Of a DNA stretch of 64,000 nt, positions 1 through 8,818 are shown piece by piece. The translations under genes were made by a program, and so were the position numbers. The stretch's first letter is position 1. Each line of letters opens with the position of its first letter. Origin of the DNA: Luteolibacter flavescens (GTDB lineage Bacteria > Verrucomicrobiota > Verrucomicrobiia > Verrucomicrobiales > Akkermansiaceae); contig NZ_JAPDDS010000020.1 of the NCBI RefSeq assembly GCF_025950085.1, forward strand, positions 33,672 through 97,671, in the 5' to 3' direction. The notes beneath the pieces are model-generated. The model had not been told where the DNA came from, made no database searches, and saw only the letters and a program-made list of their open reading frames with translations.

Positions 1-1
1 C

Positions 2-649
2 GAGGCCTCCATCCTCTGCGATGCCTCCGGCCGCTGGATCACGCGCATGGGCATGGCCAATGCCGTGTCCGCACTGGAACTCGTGCGGCGCCACTACGGC
101 TGGTCCAACGCGGAATACGAAAAGGCGCTGACAAGCACGGAAGCCGGGGCAAACGGTCTGCTCTTCCTGCCCTACCTGCGCGGCGAGATCACGCCGCGCC
201 TGCCGGATGCCACCGGCGTGCTCCACGGGGTGACGCTGGACAATTTCACGCCGGGAAATCTGGCACGCGCCTCGGCGGAAGGCCTCGCGCTGGGCTTCGG
301 CTACGGCTTCAGCCGCCTGCGCGACCTCGGCTTCGAGCCCTCGGGCGTGCGCGTCAGCCGCGATGCGGGCCCGGCCTTCCACCAACTCCTGGCCGATGTC
401 TTCGGCGTGCCGGTCGCCTCGGTCGCGGTCTCCGGCGGCTCCCTGCTGGGTGCAGCCATGCAGGCGGCGGTGGTGTATTTCCGGCTGAATGGCGAGTCGC
501 TGGGCTTTGACGAGATCGCCGGCTACATCGTCACCATGGACGATGCGACGCGCCGCGATCCCGATCCGCAGCGCCACGAATTCTACCAGGACCTGCTGGC
601 CCGCCAGCAGTACCTCGTCGAGACGCTCCACGCGGGAGGTTTCCTGTAA
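2..649 (+). CDS. FGGY-family carbohydrate kinase, C-terminal part (xylulokinase-like, 5' truncated)
   Basis: The reading frame is open from base 2, so the gene begins outside the window; about 215 C-terminal residues are present. FGGY kinases phosphorylate sugars such as xylulose with ATP in the cytoplasm. The segment LLFLPYLRGEITPRLPDA matches the xylulokinase LPYLxGERTP region, and GVTLDNFTPGNLARASAEG matches the second FGGY signature. The adenosine-binding loop, normally a GGG-containing stretch before a QILAD-like motif, reads VSRDAGPAFHQLLADVFG, so the glycine run is altered. Its stop overlaps the start of the next gene by one base (TAATG), indicating an operon with the acyltransferase and folD. 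Family assignment is firm; the substrate is not, and activity is uncertain because of the altered loop. Confidence 0.8.
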   Translation, partial: EASILCDASGRWITRMGMANAVSALELVRRHYGWSNAEYEKALTSTEAGANGLLFLPYLRGEITPRLPDATGVLHGVTLDNFTPGNLARASAEGLALGFGYGFSRLRDLGFEPSGVRVSRDAGPAFHQLLADVFGVPVASVAVSGGSLLGAAMQAAVVYFRLNGESLGFDEIAGYIVTMDDATRRDPDPQRHEFYQDLLARQQYLVETLHAGGFL

Positions 650-1332
650 TGGCTGGCAAGGGCTCGGAAATCCGCGAGAGCGGGAAGGCCACCGCGCTCG
701 GCACCTTCGCGGGGCGGCTGATGCAGGCGTGGAGCGCCACCCTGCGCTTCGAAATCATCGACCGCTGCGGCCTCACCCGGCCCGGTGGCATCCCCGGCCC
801 GGTGATCTACTGCCTGTGGCACAACCGCATCTTCACCATGCCCGCCGCATGGAAGAAGTCCTGCGGAAAGCACCGCCAAGCCGTGGTGCTGACCAGTGCC
901 AGCCATGATGGTGCGGCGCTCGCGCGGGCGGTAGGCGTCTTCGGCATCGGCTCGGTGCGTGGCTCATCCTCCCGCCGGGGCGTGGCCGCGCTCGTCGGCA
1001 TGCGGAAGGCACTGCGGGAAGACACCGACGTGTGCGTGACGCCGGACGGACCGCGCGGCCCGAAGCACATCGTCCAGCCCGGCATCATCAAGCTGGCGGA
1101 GTCCACCGGCGTGCCGATCGTGCCGATCCACGTGACGTATTCCTCCTGCCGCGAGCTGAAAACCTGGGACCGCTTTGCCATCCCGGCCCCCGGCAGCCGG
1201 GTGCGCGTCATTTTCGACGAGGTGCTTGCCGTGCCCGGAGGGCTCTCCGAAGATGACTTCGAAACGTGGCGCCGCCGACTGGAGGAGATCATGCTCCGCG
1301 GTGCCAACCCAACTTCCGACCACCTACGATGA
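649..1332 (+). CDS. Lysophospholipid acyltransferase family protein (DUF374)
   Basis: A 227-residue protein of the DUF374 branch of the lysophospholipid acyltransferase superfamily. Visible motifs are LWHNR (variant of the HX4D-type catalytic region), [19 protein letters not shown] and TPDGPRGP, then [16 protein letters not shown]. This order is typical of the family, whose members transfer acyl chains in lipid or lipid A-type pathways at the inner membrane face. There is no signal peptide. The start overlaps the stop of the FGGY kinase and the stop overlaps the folD start (ATGA), so the three genes are probably co-translated. The specific acyl acceptor cannot be read from sequence. Confidence 0.85.
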   Translation: MAGKGSEIRESGKATALGTFAGRLMQAWSATLRFEIIDRCGLTRPGGIPGPVIYCLWHNRIFTMPAAWKKSCGKHRQAVVLTSASHDGAALARAVGVFGIGSVRGSSSRRGVAALVGMRKALREDTDVCVTPDGPRGPKHIVQPGIIKLAESTGVPIVPIHVTYSSCRELKTWDRFAIPAPGSRVRVIFDEVLAVPGGLSEDDFETWRRRLEEIMLRGANPTSDHLR

Positions 1333-2201
1333 GTTCCGTAATTGATGGCAAGTCCGTGGCAGCCGCCGTGCTCGAAGAATGCCGCAGCGAAGTCGCTGAG
1401 CTGAAAGCCAAGGGCATCACGCCCGGCCTGGCCGTCGTGCTGGTGGGCGATGACCCGGCGTCGCACGTCTATGTCGGCTCGAAGGTCCGCACCTGCGGCG
1501 ACCTTGGCATCTACTCGCGGAAGATCGTGCTGCCCGCCGAGACCTCGCAGGAGGAACTGCTGGCCGTGGTGAAGGAACTGAATGCCGATGCTGCCATCCA
1601 CGGCATCCTGGTGCAGAGCCCGCCGCCGAAGCACATCGACGAGGAAGCGATCATCCGCGCGCTCGACCCGCGCAAGGACGTGGACGGCTTCCACCCGGAA
1701 AACGTCGCCAAGCTCGCGCTGGAGGACAAGACCGGCTTCGTCCCCTGCACGCCCGCCGGCAGCATGCGCCTGCTCGCCGCCGCCGGGGTGAAGACCGCCG
1801 GTGCCGAAGCCGTGGTCATCGGCCGCAGCATGATCGTCGGCAAGCCGATGGCGCTGCTCCTGATGGCGAAGGGCTCGGACGCCACCGTCACGGTCGCACA
1901 CTCGCGCAGCAAGGATCTCGCCGCCATCTGCCGCCGCGCCGACATCATCGTCGCCGCCGTCGGCCGCCCGGAAATGGTGAAGGCCGACTGGGTGAAGGAA
2001 GGTGCCGTGGTCATCGACGTGGGCATCAACCGCATCGAGGACGCCTCGAAGAAGAGCGGCTACCGCCTCGTCGGCGACGTGGCCTATGACGAGGTCGCGC
2101 CGAAGTGCTCCGCCATCACCCCGGTCCCCGGAGGCGTCGGCCCGATGACCATCGCGATGCTGATGAAAAACACGCTGCAAGCGGCGCGTCAGCTCGGCTG
2201 A
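1329..2201 (+). CDS. folD: Bifunctional methylenetetrahydrofolate dehydrogenase / methenyltetrahydrofolate cyclohydrolase
   Basis: A 290-residue FolD, the usual family length. It interconverts 5,10-methylene-THF and 10-formyl-THF in the cytoplasm using NADP. The catalytic Tyr and Lys lie in HVYVGSKVR, the substrate loop in [12 protein letters not shown] (the family usually has VQLPLP), the conserved Asp in [11 protein letters not shown], the nucleotide-binding region in [17 protein letters not shown], and the C-terminal motif in [15 protein letters not shown]. The start at 1329 gives the classic FolD N-terminus ([10 protein letters not shown]) and an ATGA overlap with the acyltransferase stop; the more upstream ATG would add 21 residues not seen in the family. 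It converges on the efflux operon across a hairpin at 2217-2241. Confidence 0.97.
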   Translation: MSSVIDGKSVAAAVLEECRSEVAELKAKGITPGLAVVLVGDDPASHVYVGSKVRTCGDLGIYSRKIVLPAETSQEELLAVVKELNADAAIHGILVQSPPPKHIDEEAIIRALDPRKDVDGFHPENVAKLALEDKTGFVPCTPAGSMRLLAAAGVKTAGAEAVVIGRSMIVGKPMALLLMAKGSDATVTVAHSRSKDLAAICRRADIIVAAVGRPEMVKADWVKEGAVVIDVGINRIEDASKKSGYRLVGDVAYDEVAPKCSAITPVPGGVGPMTIAMLMKNTLQAARQLG

Positions 2202-2241
2202 GAAACGAAAAGAAAAGAGCGTGGACACGGCGTCCACGCTC
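2202..2241 (-). terminator. Rho-independent terminator of the RND/HlyD operon
   Basis: A perfect 10-bp stem (GAGCGTGGAC, 2217-2226, with GTCCACGCTC, 2232-2241) closes a 5-base loop. Read leftward it is followed by a T-rich tract (complement of the A-rich 2202-2216). It lies 34 bases beyond the stop of the adaptor gene. The stem core GCGTGGAC/GTCCACGC recurs at 8769-8789. Confidence 0.75.
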
Positions 2242-2274
2242 CTCGGTTCAAAGGGCTGTCGATGTTTCGCGGCC

Positions 2275-3351
2275 TTACTTCCCTCCGGCCACCAGCGGGC
2301 TCGGGGTGACGGCATCGCCGGGGCGCAGCATCGCATTCGGGCTGACGATCACCTGGCTGTCCGGCTTCAGCGCCGCGGAGGTCACTTCCATCTGCGGGCC
2401 GAGATTGCGGCCGGGCAGCACATCCACGAGCTTCATCTTCCCGTCCTCGACGATGGAGACGAACGACTTGCCATCGCGGAGGATGAGCGTGTTGTTCGGC
2501 AGCAGGTAGGTGCCGGGCGCGGGCTTCAGCTTGAAGGCGACGGTGCCGGTGAGGCCCGCGGGCAGGGTGAGGTCCGGATTCTCCAGCAGCAACTCCACGC
2601 GCATGGTGCCGGTGGCGGTGTCGAAGAGATTGCTGGAGCGGCTGACCTTCGCCGGAAATTCGCGTCCGGGAAGCTCGGCGAACTTCACCGTCGCCTCCGT
2701 CTCGGCGGAAAGGCGCAGCGCGACATCCGGCGTGGCACCCACGGCGAAGCGGAGCTGGTTCAGCCGCACGATGTGGAACATCCACTCGCTGGTGGTGGCG
2801 GAGTCGCCGCGCACGAAGTCACCACGGTCGATGCGGCGTGCGGAGACGGTCGCTTGGAAAGGAGCCTTCACGACGGCGAACTTCTGGAGCTCTTCCAGAC
2901 GACCCACCTCAGCCCTCGCGGCGCGCACGGCGGCCTCCAGCTCGGCGGCGGATGCCTCGCGCTGCTCGGCCTCTTCCTTCGAGACGGCCTGCGCATTCAG
3001 CAGGCCGGTGGTGCGGTTCGAGGTGCTGCGGGCGATCTCGGCACGGGCGACGGCCTGATCGACGGACGCCTTCGCGGCTTCCAGCTCCTGCTCGATGTCC
3101 GGGATATCGATCACCGCGAGCGTGTCGCCCGCCTTGACGCGGTCGCCGATATCGACCGGCCGCTCCTTCACCGTGCCGGTGGCGCGGGAGAAGATGCGGG
3201 CCTGCTCGACCGGCTCGGTGCGACCCGGCAGGTCAAAGGTGCGGGCCTCGGTTGCGGCGGACGGGGCCACGGTGCGCACCGTGGCCGGCTCCTGCGCGAG
3301 GGCAGACACCGCGGAGGCGACGAGGAGAAAGGGAAGCGTGCGGGCAATCAT
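2275..3351 (-). CDS. Efflux RND transporter periplasmic adaptor subunit (HlyD/MFP family)
   Basis: A 358-residue membrane-fusion protein that would bridge the RND pump and an outer-membrane channel. Residues 1-19 form a cleavable signal peptide ending in SALA. The barrel-sandwich half follows (PGRTEPVEQARIFSRATG and VDIGDRVKAGDTLAVID), then a helical hairpin of about 95 residues rich in Ala, Glu and Arg, the second lipoyl half (FAVVKAPFQATVSARRIDRGD) and a beta-barrel. Its start overlaps the stop of the permease gene by four bases (ATGA), so the two are co-translated with the permease first. No TolC-like gene is adjacent. Export substrate is unknown. Confidence 0.92.
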   Translation of the reverse strand: MIARTLPFLLVASAVSALAQEPATVRTVAPSAATEARTFDLPGRTEPVEQARIFSRATGTVKERPVDIGDRVKAGDTLAVIDIPDIEQELEAAKASVDQAVARAEIARSTSNRTTGLLNAQAVSKEEAEQREASAAELEAAVRAARAEVGRLEELQKFAVVKAPFQATVSARRIDRGDFVRGDSATTSEWMFHIVRLNQLRFAVGATPDVALRLSAETEATVKFAELPGREFPAKVSRSSNLFDTATGTMRVELLLENPDLTLPAGLTGTVAFKLKPAPGTYLLPNNTLILRDGKSFVSIVEDGKMKLVDVLPGRNLGPQMEVTSAALKPDSQVIVSPNAMLRPGDAVTPSPLVAGGK

Positions 3352-6300
3352 GACGGCTCGGGAATGACGGTGGATGGGAGAGCTTCCTCGCTCTCTTCTT
3401 TCTTCGGGTGGAATCTGGCGCGGACGAAGGCAAAGGCAATCGGCACGACGAAGAGCGAGGCCATGGTGCCAAAAAGCAGGCCGCCGATCACGGCGCGGCC
3501 GAGAGGAGCATTCTGCTCGCCGCCCTCGGCATGACCGAGTGCCATGGGGATGACGCCCAGGATCATCGCCAGCGCGGTCATCATCACCGGGCGGAGGCGG
3601 GTGGTGGCAGCCTCGATGGCGGCATCCAGCGCGGTCTCGCCCTGGTCGAAGCGGTCACGGGCAAAGCTGCTGACGAGCACGCTATTCGCCGTGGAAACGC
3701 CCACGACCATGATGATGCCCATCAGCGCGGGCACGCTGAGCGGGGTGCCGGTGACCCACAGGCCGAAGAGCGCACCGGACACGGCGACCGGCAGGCCGCT
3801 GATCGCCACGAAGGGCAGCGTCCACGATTGGAAATTCACCACCATCACGAGGAAGACGAGGACCGCGGCGAGGCCGAGGCCGCCGATGAGCTCGGAGTAG
3901 GCGGACTTCATGAGGGCGGCCTGGCCGGTCAGCTCGATCTTGTTGCCGGGCTTCTGCTGCTTGCGCAGTTCCGCAAGCATGTTCTCGAGCTCGATGGTCA
4001 GGCTCCCGAGATCCCGGCCCGCGGCATTTGCCACCACCGTGTAGGTCGGCTGCAGGGTGGTTCGCGAGACACTCGCGGGGGCGCGCTTTTCCACCACGGT
4101 GGCGAAGGCGCGGAGCGGCACCGGAGAGCCCGTGCCCGCCGATCCCCGGATCGGAAGGTTGAGGAGTTGCTCCACGCTGACGAGATTCGATGGCGGTGCG
4201 ATCACCTGCACGTCATACGAGGCGCCGGTCGCGGGGTCGGACCAGTAGTTCGGCGCGATGGAGCCACCGCTGCCGAGCGCGGCAAGCATGGCATTCGCCG
4301 CATCCTGCTGGGTGATGCCGAAGGTGGCGGCACGCGCGCGGTCCACGCGGATCGCATAGCCCGGCTGGTCCAGCACCTCGCGCAGGGTCACGTCCACCGC
4401 GCCGTGCACCTTTGAGAAGTCGTCGCGAAGCTTTCTCGCGAGCGCCAGATTCCCCGGGACATCGCGGCCCATGAAGCGGACCTCGAAGGTGGTCGGCGCG
4501 CCGGATGCCAGCGTCTGGCTGGTCGCGTCGGCGGGACGGAAGAAGGACTGCACGTCGGGGAACTTCTCCGCGAGCATCTCGCGGATCTTTTGCTCGTAGC
4601 CGAGGCTCGGCCCGTGGTCGCCCTGGAGCTGCACGAGGATCTCACCGTCCGACGAACTGATGGCGGTGGTCTCGACCCACGCCTGGTTCACCGATGAAGG
4701 AGCGCCGATATTCTCGACGATGAACTGGAGTTCTTCCGCGGGGATCACATTGCGGATCTCGCGCTGGATGTCCGCGAGGGATGCCGAGGTGTCCTCGATG
4801 CGGATGCCGCTGGGAATGCGGACGAACAAGCGGATCAGGCCGGCATCGGTCTTCGGGAAGAACTCTCGGCCCGACTGCCACGCGGAGAAGCCGCCGATGC
4901 ATGCTGCCACCAGCACGGGGATGAGGATGAGGTATTTCCTGGGCATCAGGAATTTCAGGATCTTGCCCTGGAATTCCGCGATGCGGTCCACGCCGCTTTC
5001 GATGCCGTGGTGGATCTTGCCAAAGCCACGCGGCGGCAGGCCCTCGCGCTTCTTCTCCGCCGCGGCCTCCGCGGGCAGGATGATCGAGGCGAGCGTCGGC
5101 ACCAGAGTACGGGCGAGGAGGTAGCTCGCGATCATCGCGAAGACCACCGCCAGCGCGAGCGGGCGGAACACGTACGATGCGGTGCCGCTGAGCAGGAAGA
5201 TCGGCAGGAAGACGATACAGATGGAGATCGTGGAAACGAACTCGGGGAAGGCCACCTCGCGGGCACCGTCGATGATCGCCTGCCGCACGCCCTTCCCGAG
5301 CGATATCTGCCGCTTGATGTTCTCGATCTCCACCAGCGAGTTGTCCACGAGGATACCGATCGCCAGCGCGAGACCGCCGAGGGTCATCAGGTTGAAGGTC
5401 GCACCGACGAGCGAGAGACCCACGATCGAGCAGAGCAGCGCGAGCGGAATGGAGGTCAGCACGATGAGCGTGGAGCGCCACGAACCGAGGAAGAGCAGCA
5501 CGACCGCGGCGACGAGACCGCCCACCAGCAGGATCTCGTGCTCCACGCCTTTCACCGCCGCACGGACGAAGACGGATTGGTCGAAGATCGGCTCGATGTT
5601 CATCCCCTCGGGGGCCGATGCGCGGACCTCGGGCAAGCGCTCCATGATCCCGTCGATGATGTCCACGGTGGAGGCATTGCCGAGTTTCAGGATGGAGATC
5701 ATCACCGCGTTCTGGCCGTTGAGACGCGCGATGTTCGAGCTGACCGCCTCGCCGTCGCGGACGTTTGCGAGGTCGCGCAACAGGATGGTGCGGCCTTCCA
5801 CGGAGCGGATCGGCAGGTCGAGGAAGCCCTGGATATTCTCCGGGCTCGCATTCAGCTCCACGGGCAATTCGCGGCCGCCCTCACGCAGCGAGCCGGAAGG
5901 CAGGGTGAGATTCTGCCGGCCCACGGCGGCATTCACCTCCGCCGCGGAAATGTCGAAGGCATTCAGCGCCTCGGGGTCGAGATCGACCATCACCTGGCGC
6001 GCGGCACCACCGTAGGGCAGCGAGATCCGCATGCCGGGCACGCTCTGCAAGGATGCACGCAGGGTGAGGCGCGCGTAGTCGAAGAGCTGGCCGCCGGTCA
6101 TCGTGTCCGACGAGATGACCATCTGCACGATGGGCACGCTGGACGGGCTGGTGCGGACGATCAGCGGCGGCGTGGTGCCCGCCGGCATGCGACGGATGAT
6201 CGTCTGCGACACCGATGTCGCCTGCGCGAGCGCCGTATTGATATCGACGTAAGGCTGGAACTTCAGCTTCACGAGGCCGATGCCATTCGAGGTCTCGGAG

Positions 6301-6545
6301 CGGACCTCCAGCAGGTCATCGACGTTGTTCAGCGTGGCGATCTCGGAGAAGGACGAGATCTTCGACGCCATCTCGGCCGCGCTGAGGCCATTGTAGCTCC
6401 AGACGATGGTGACCTCCGGGCTATCGACACGCGGCAGGATATCCGTGGACATCCGCTTTGCCGACATGAGGCCGAAAAGCAGGATGAGGATACCGAGAAC
6501 GCCGATGGTGTATTTGTAACGGAGTGCAAAAAGAACGATCCACAT
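3348..6545 (-). CDS. Efflux RND transporter permease subunit (AcrB/MdtB superfamily)
   Basis: A 1065-residue inner-membrane pump of normal RND length. The start at 6545 gives WIVLFALRYKYTIGVLGIL, the expected first helix; the frame extends 47 codons upstream but without membrane or family features. Hallmarks are the N-terminal TM1, a large periplasmic domain, a TM2-TM6 cluster with GGLALAIGILVDNSLVEIENIK (TM4), a second periplasmic domain, and TM10 onward with RLRPVMMTALAMILGVIPMALG. At TM4 the usual Asp-Asp proton-relay pair reads Asp401-Asn402, a variant also found in other RND groups. It is translated upstream of the adaptor (ATGA overlap). The 219-base gap upstream holds the promoter region shared with the divergent DUF1080 gene. 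Confidence 0.95.
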   Translation of the reverse strand: MWIVLFALRYKYTIGVLGILILLFGLMSAKRMSTDILPRVDSPEVTIVWSYNGLSAAEMASKISSFSEIATLNNVDDLLEVRSETSNGIGLVKLKFQPYVDINTALAQATSVSQTIIRRMPAGTTPPLIVRTSPSSVPIVQMVISSDTMTGGQLFDYARLTLRASLQSVPGMRISLPYGGAARQVMVDLDPEALNAFDISAAEVNAAVGRQNLTLPSGSLREGGRELPVELNASPENIQGFLDLPIRSVEGRTILLRDLANVRDGEAVSSNIARLNGQNAVMISILKLGNASTVDIIDGIMERLPEVRASAPEGMNIEPIFDQSVFVRAAVKGVEHEILLVGGLVAAVVLLFLGSWRSTLIVLTSIPLALLCSIVGLSLVGATFNLMTLGGLALAIGILVDNSLVEIENIKRQISLGKGVRQAIIDGAREVAFPEFVSTISICIVFLPIFLLSGTASYVFRPLALAVVFAMIASYLLARTLVPTLASIILPAEAAAEKKREGLPPRGFGKIHHGIESGVDRIAEFQGKILKFLMPRKYLILIPVLVAACIGGFSAWQSGREFFPKTDAGLIRLFVRIPSGIRIEDTSASLADIQREIRNVIPAEELQFIVENIGAPSSVNQAWVETTAISSSDGEILVQLQGDHGPSLGYEQKIREMLAEKFPDVQSFFRPADATSQTLASGAPTTFEVRFMGRDVPGNLALARKLRDDFSKVHGAVDVTLREVLDQPGYAIRVDRARAATFGITQQDAANAMLAALGSGGSIAPNYWSDPATGASYDVQVIAPPSNLVSVEQLLNLPIRGSAGTGSPVPLRAFATVVEKRAPASVSRTTLQPTYTVVANAAGRDLGSLTIELENMLAELRKQQKPGNKIELTGQAALMKSAYSELIGGLGLAAVLVFLVMVVNFQSWTLPFVAISGLPVAVSGALFGLWVTGTPLSVPALMGIIMVVGVSTANSVLVSSFARDRFDQGETALDAAIEAATTRLRPVMMTALAMILGVIPMALGHAEGGEQNAPLGRAVIGGLLFGTMASLFVVPIAFAFVRARFHPKKEESEEALPSTVIPEPS

Positions 6546-6764
6546 GATCTGTAGAGCCTCGGCGGCGGGTGCTGGAATTAACGATGACCAAGATGCCGCG
6601 GAACCGGCCGGTATTCCCGATTTTCCCGATGGGAAACGATCACCGTGGCAGCGCGATCCGCGCCACCTTCGTTCGATGAACGTCAAACGTCGCGTGTTTT
6701 TTCGGTTTGAAACACTTTTTCCGGAGAAATGCCGCTACGGTGATTTCCGTAGGAGGAGCTACCC

Positions 6765-7433
6765 ATGAAACCCATCATCCTGCTCCCGCTTCTCGCCGTG
6801 ACCGCCCTCGCCGAACCGGTCGCCCTCTTCAATGGCAAGGACCTCACCTGCTGGAAGGCGGATGTCCCGGAGGCGGACAAGAAGCCGGACATCGCCCCGA
6901 GCTTCATCGTCCGCGATGGTAATCTCGTCTCCCTCGGCAAGCCGCTCGGCCATCTGGTCACGGAGCAGGAGTACGCCAACTACCGGCTGACCGTGGAGTA
7001 TCGCTTCCCGGACAAGGGAGGGAACTGCGGCGTGCTCGTCCATGCCTCGAAGCCGCGGGCACTCTACGGCATGTTTCCGCAGTCCATCGAGGTGCAGATG
7101 CAGTCCGGCAACGCGGGAGACTTCTGGTGCATCGGCGAGAACATCGAGGTGCCGGACATGGAGAAGCGCCGCCCTCACAAGGAGGGACAGAAATTCGGCG
7201 GAGGCCCGGACGACGCGCGCAACATCAAGAACCTGACCGACGACTCCGAGAAGCCTCTCGGCGAGTGGAACACGATGGTGATCACCTGCAAGGGCGACAC
7301 CGTGACCGTGGAGGTCAATGGCACCGAAGTGAATGCGGGCAACAAGGCAACCGCGAGCAAGGGGAAGATCGCCCTGCAGGCCGAGGGGACCGAGGTGGAA
7401 TTCCGCAAGGTGGAACTCGAGCCCGTGAGATAA
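6765..7433 (+). CDS. Secreted DUF1080 (3-keto-disaccharide hydrolase-like) protein
   Basis: A 222-residue exported protein. Residues 1-16 are a short signal peptide ending in ALA. The mature part starts with EPVALFNGKDLTCWKA, the typical DUF1080 opening, and continues with VEYRFPDKGGNCGVLVHA, FPQSIEVQMQSGNAGDFWCIG, GEWNTMVITCKGDTVTVEVNG and GKIALQAEGTEVEFRKVEL, all standard for this concanavalin-like fold. The family includes glycosidases acting on 3-keto sugars and is strongly expanded in Verrucomicrobiota and Planctomycetota. It has one of the few textbook Shine-Dalgarno sequences in the window (AGGAGG at 6751, eight bases before the ATG). It is monocistronic, divergent from the RND operon. 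Confidence 0.9.
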   Translation: MKPIILLPLLAVTALAEPVALFNGKDLTCWKADVPEADKKPDIAPSFIVRDGNLVSLGKPLGHLVTEQEYANYRLTVEYRFPDKGGNCGVLVHASKPRALYGMFPQSIEVQMQSGNAGDFWCIGENIEVPDMEKRRPHKEGQKFGGGPDDARNIKNLTDDSEKPLGEWNTMVITCKGDTVTVEVNGTEVNAGNKATASKGKIALQAEGTEVEFRKVELEPVR

Positions 7434-7454
7434 GTCACGAAGATCTCGCCGGGA

Positions 7455-7486
7455 CGCATGCGGTGAGATATCAGGTGCCGCATGCG
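7455..7486 (+). promoter_or_regulatory. Hairpin covering the start codon of the following lipoprotein gene
   Basis: A perfect 9-bp inverted repeat (CGCATGCGG, 7455-7463, and CCGCATGCG, 7478-7486) with a 14-base loop. The right arm contains the ATG at 7482, so the mRNA could mask the start codon. Each arm is also nearly self-palindromic. A role in translation control is inference only. Confidence 0.4.
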
Positions 7487-8732
7487 TTGCTTGTCCTCCC
7501 TCATCGCCGTGCCGCTTGTCCTCGGCGCTGTCTCTTGTCGCAAAGAAAGCTCCACCCAGCCCGGACCACCGGTCGCAACCCCGGAAACTGCCGCGACCGA
7601 AACCACAACCGCTGACGAGGAGGTCAACGACAAGAGTGCGAACATCCACGAAGAGGTCGCAGCCGCGGCCAAGGATGGCGATCGCGAGAAGCTGCTGCGG
7701 CTCTGGTCCACCGGGGCGCTGGTCGATGAACTTGTGAGCCGCGGCTATCTCGGCGAGCCCGACGCGGAGGCGAAGTCACGCGCGAAAGCGGCGATCGACG
7801 AGCACTCCGACCTGCTCGCCTCCTATCTTGAAAAACGCATCGGCGAATCGTGGCAGCCCTACATGACCAGCGTGACGACGTCCGGGCTGCAGGTGAGCAT
7901 TTATCGCACTCGCCAGGAAGACGGGTCGCGCGACACGGTGATGCGCTTCTGGTATCGCTCGCATGAAGGACGCACACAACTCGTCGATTGCGAGGACATG
8001 ACGCTCGGCTATCGCGCCTCCACGCTGCTGCTCGGCCTGGTGGCTCCGGCGGAGCTATCGTGGCGGCAGCCCTTGCTGGACCTTATGGCAAAGATCAGCC
8101 AGGCAGGCAGCGAGAGCACCTTTGTCGTAGCTGCCGCCGTCGGCGATGAGGCCGACGCCTTGATCGCCGCAAATCCTCCCGACGAGCTGAAGGCCTTTGC
8201 CTACAAGCTGAAGGCCGAGCGCCTGCTCATGGAGGGCAAGCCCGCTGATGCGCTGAAGGCGATCAAGGAATTCGCCGCCGCTTCACCGGGCTCACCCTGG
8301 GCGGAGTTCCTGCGCGGGATGGCGCTGATGTATCTCCACCGGGAATTCGAGGCGATCACCGCATTCAACAGCTACGGGAAGCTCGCGGGATGGGATGCCA
8401 CAGCCCACGACTACATCGCGTGGTGCCACTACATGGAGGGCAACGAGAAGTCGGCGATCGAACACGCGAAGCAGGGCCTGCTGCTCAACAAGGACATGAC
8501 CGGTTGCCTGCTGACCATGGTCTGCTCCAGCAAGCCTGCGGAAATCGCGCAGCTCGGCAGCTACTTCAAGAACACCTTCGACTCCGAGCAGACCTACGCC
8601 TACGTGCTGGACGAAACCATGGACATGGATGACCCGGGGGTTCCCAAGGCGGTATTCTCGCTGATGGAGACTGAGCTTCCAAAGAGCGGGCTGCTTGAGG
8701 ACTACCGGAAGAAGGTTCAAGCAATCGACTGA
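7482..8732 (+). CDS. Predicted lipoprotein with TPR-like repeats
   Basis: A 416-residue protein of unknown function. The N-terminus (RCLSSLIAVPLVLGAVSC) is a signal with a lipobox-like AVSC, suggesting lipidation at Cys19, followed by a Ser/Thr/Pro/Glu-rich linker to about residue 50. The middle (about 55-210) has no recognised motif. From about residue 225 there are helix pairs of TPR type, for example KAERLLMEGKPADALKAIKEF and DYIAWCHYMEGNEKSAIEHA. It follows the DUF1080 gene by 48 bases, with a hairpin over its start codon. It converges on the VWA cluster across a palindromic repeat. A role in an envelope protein complex is plausible but not shown. Confidence 0.7.
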   Translation: MRCLSSLIAVPLVLGAVSCRKESSTQPGPPVATPETAATETTTADEEVNDKSANIHEEVAAAAKDGDREKLLRLWSTGALVDELVSRGYLGEPDAEAKSRAKAAIDEHSDLLASYLEKRIGESWQPYMTSVTTSGLQVSIYRTRQEDGSRDTVMRFWYRSHEGRTQLVDCEDMTLGYRASTLLLGLVAPAELSWRQPLLDLMAKISQAGSESTFVVAAAVGDEADALIAANPPDELKAFAYKLKAERLLMEGKPADALKAIKEFAAASPGSPWAEFLRGMALMYLHREFEAITAFNSYGKLAGWDATAHDYIAWCHYMEGNEKSAIEHAKQGLLLNKDMTGCLLTMVCSSKPAEIAQLGSYFKNTFDSEQTYAYVLDETMDMDDPGVPKAVFSLMETELPKSGLLEDYRKKVQAID

Positions 8733-8762
8733 TCTACTACGTCCGCAGTAGATGGTTTGGAA

Positions 8763-8817
8763 TGAGGAGCGTGGACGTTCCGTCCACGCCGTGTCGACCG
8801 GAGGCCGACACTCCTCA
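8763..8817. repeat. Palindromic intergenic element (three-stem junction), possible bidirectional terminator
   Basis: Between two convergent genes. An outer 7-bp stem (TGAGGAG, 8763-8769, with CTCCTCA, 8811-8817) encloses two inner hairpins: GCGTGGAC/GTCCACGC (8769-8789) and GTGTCG/CGACAC (8791-8811). A further small hairpin (ATCTACT/AGTAGAT, 8732-8753) lies just left of it. The GCGTGGAC core is shared with the terminator at 2217-2241. This resembles REP-type elements. No T-tract follows either side, so terminator function is uncertain. Confidence 0.6.
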
Positions 8818-8818
8818 G

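Noticed and set aside
2221..3534. A 437-codon rightward open frame opposite the HlyD gene
   Set aside because: It is the antisense of a well-supported adaptor gene; it has a biased, low-complexity composition and no family motif.
5007..6554. A 515-codon rightward open frame opposite the RND gene
   Set aside because: Shadow of the RND coding strand in GC-rich DNA, with His/Arg-rich composition and no domain.
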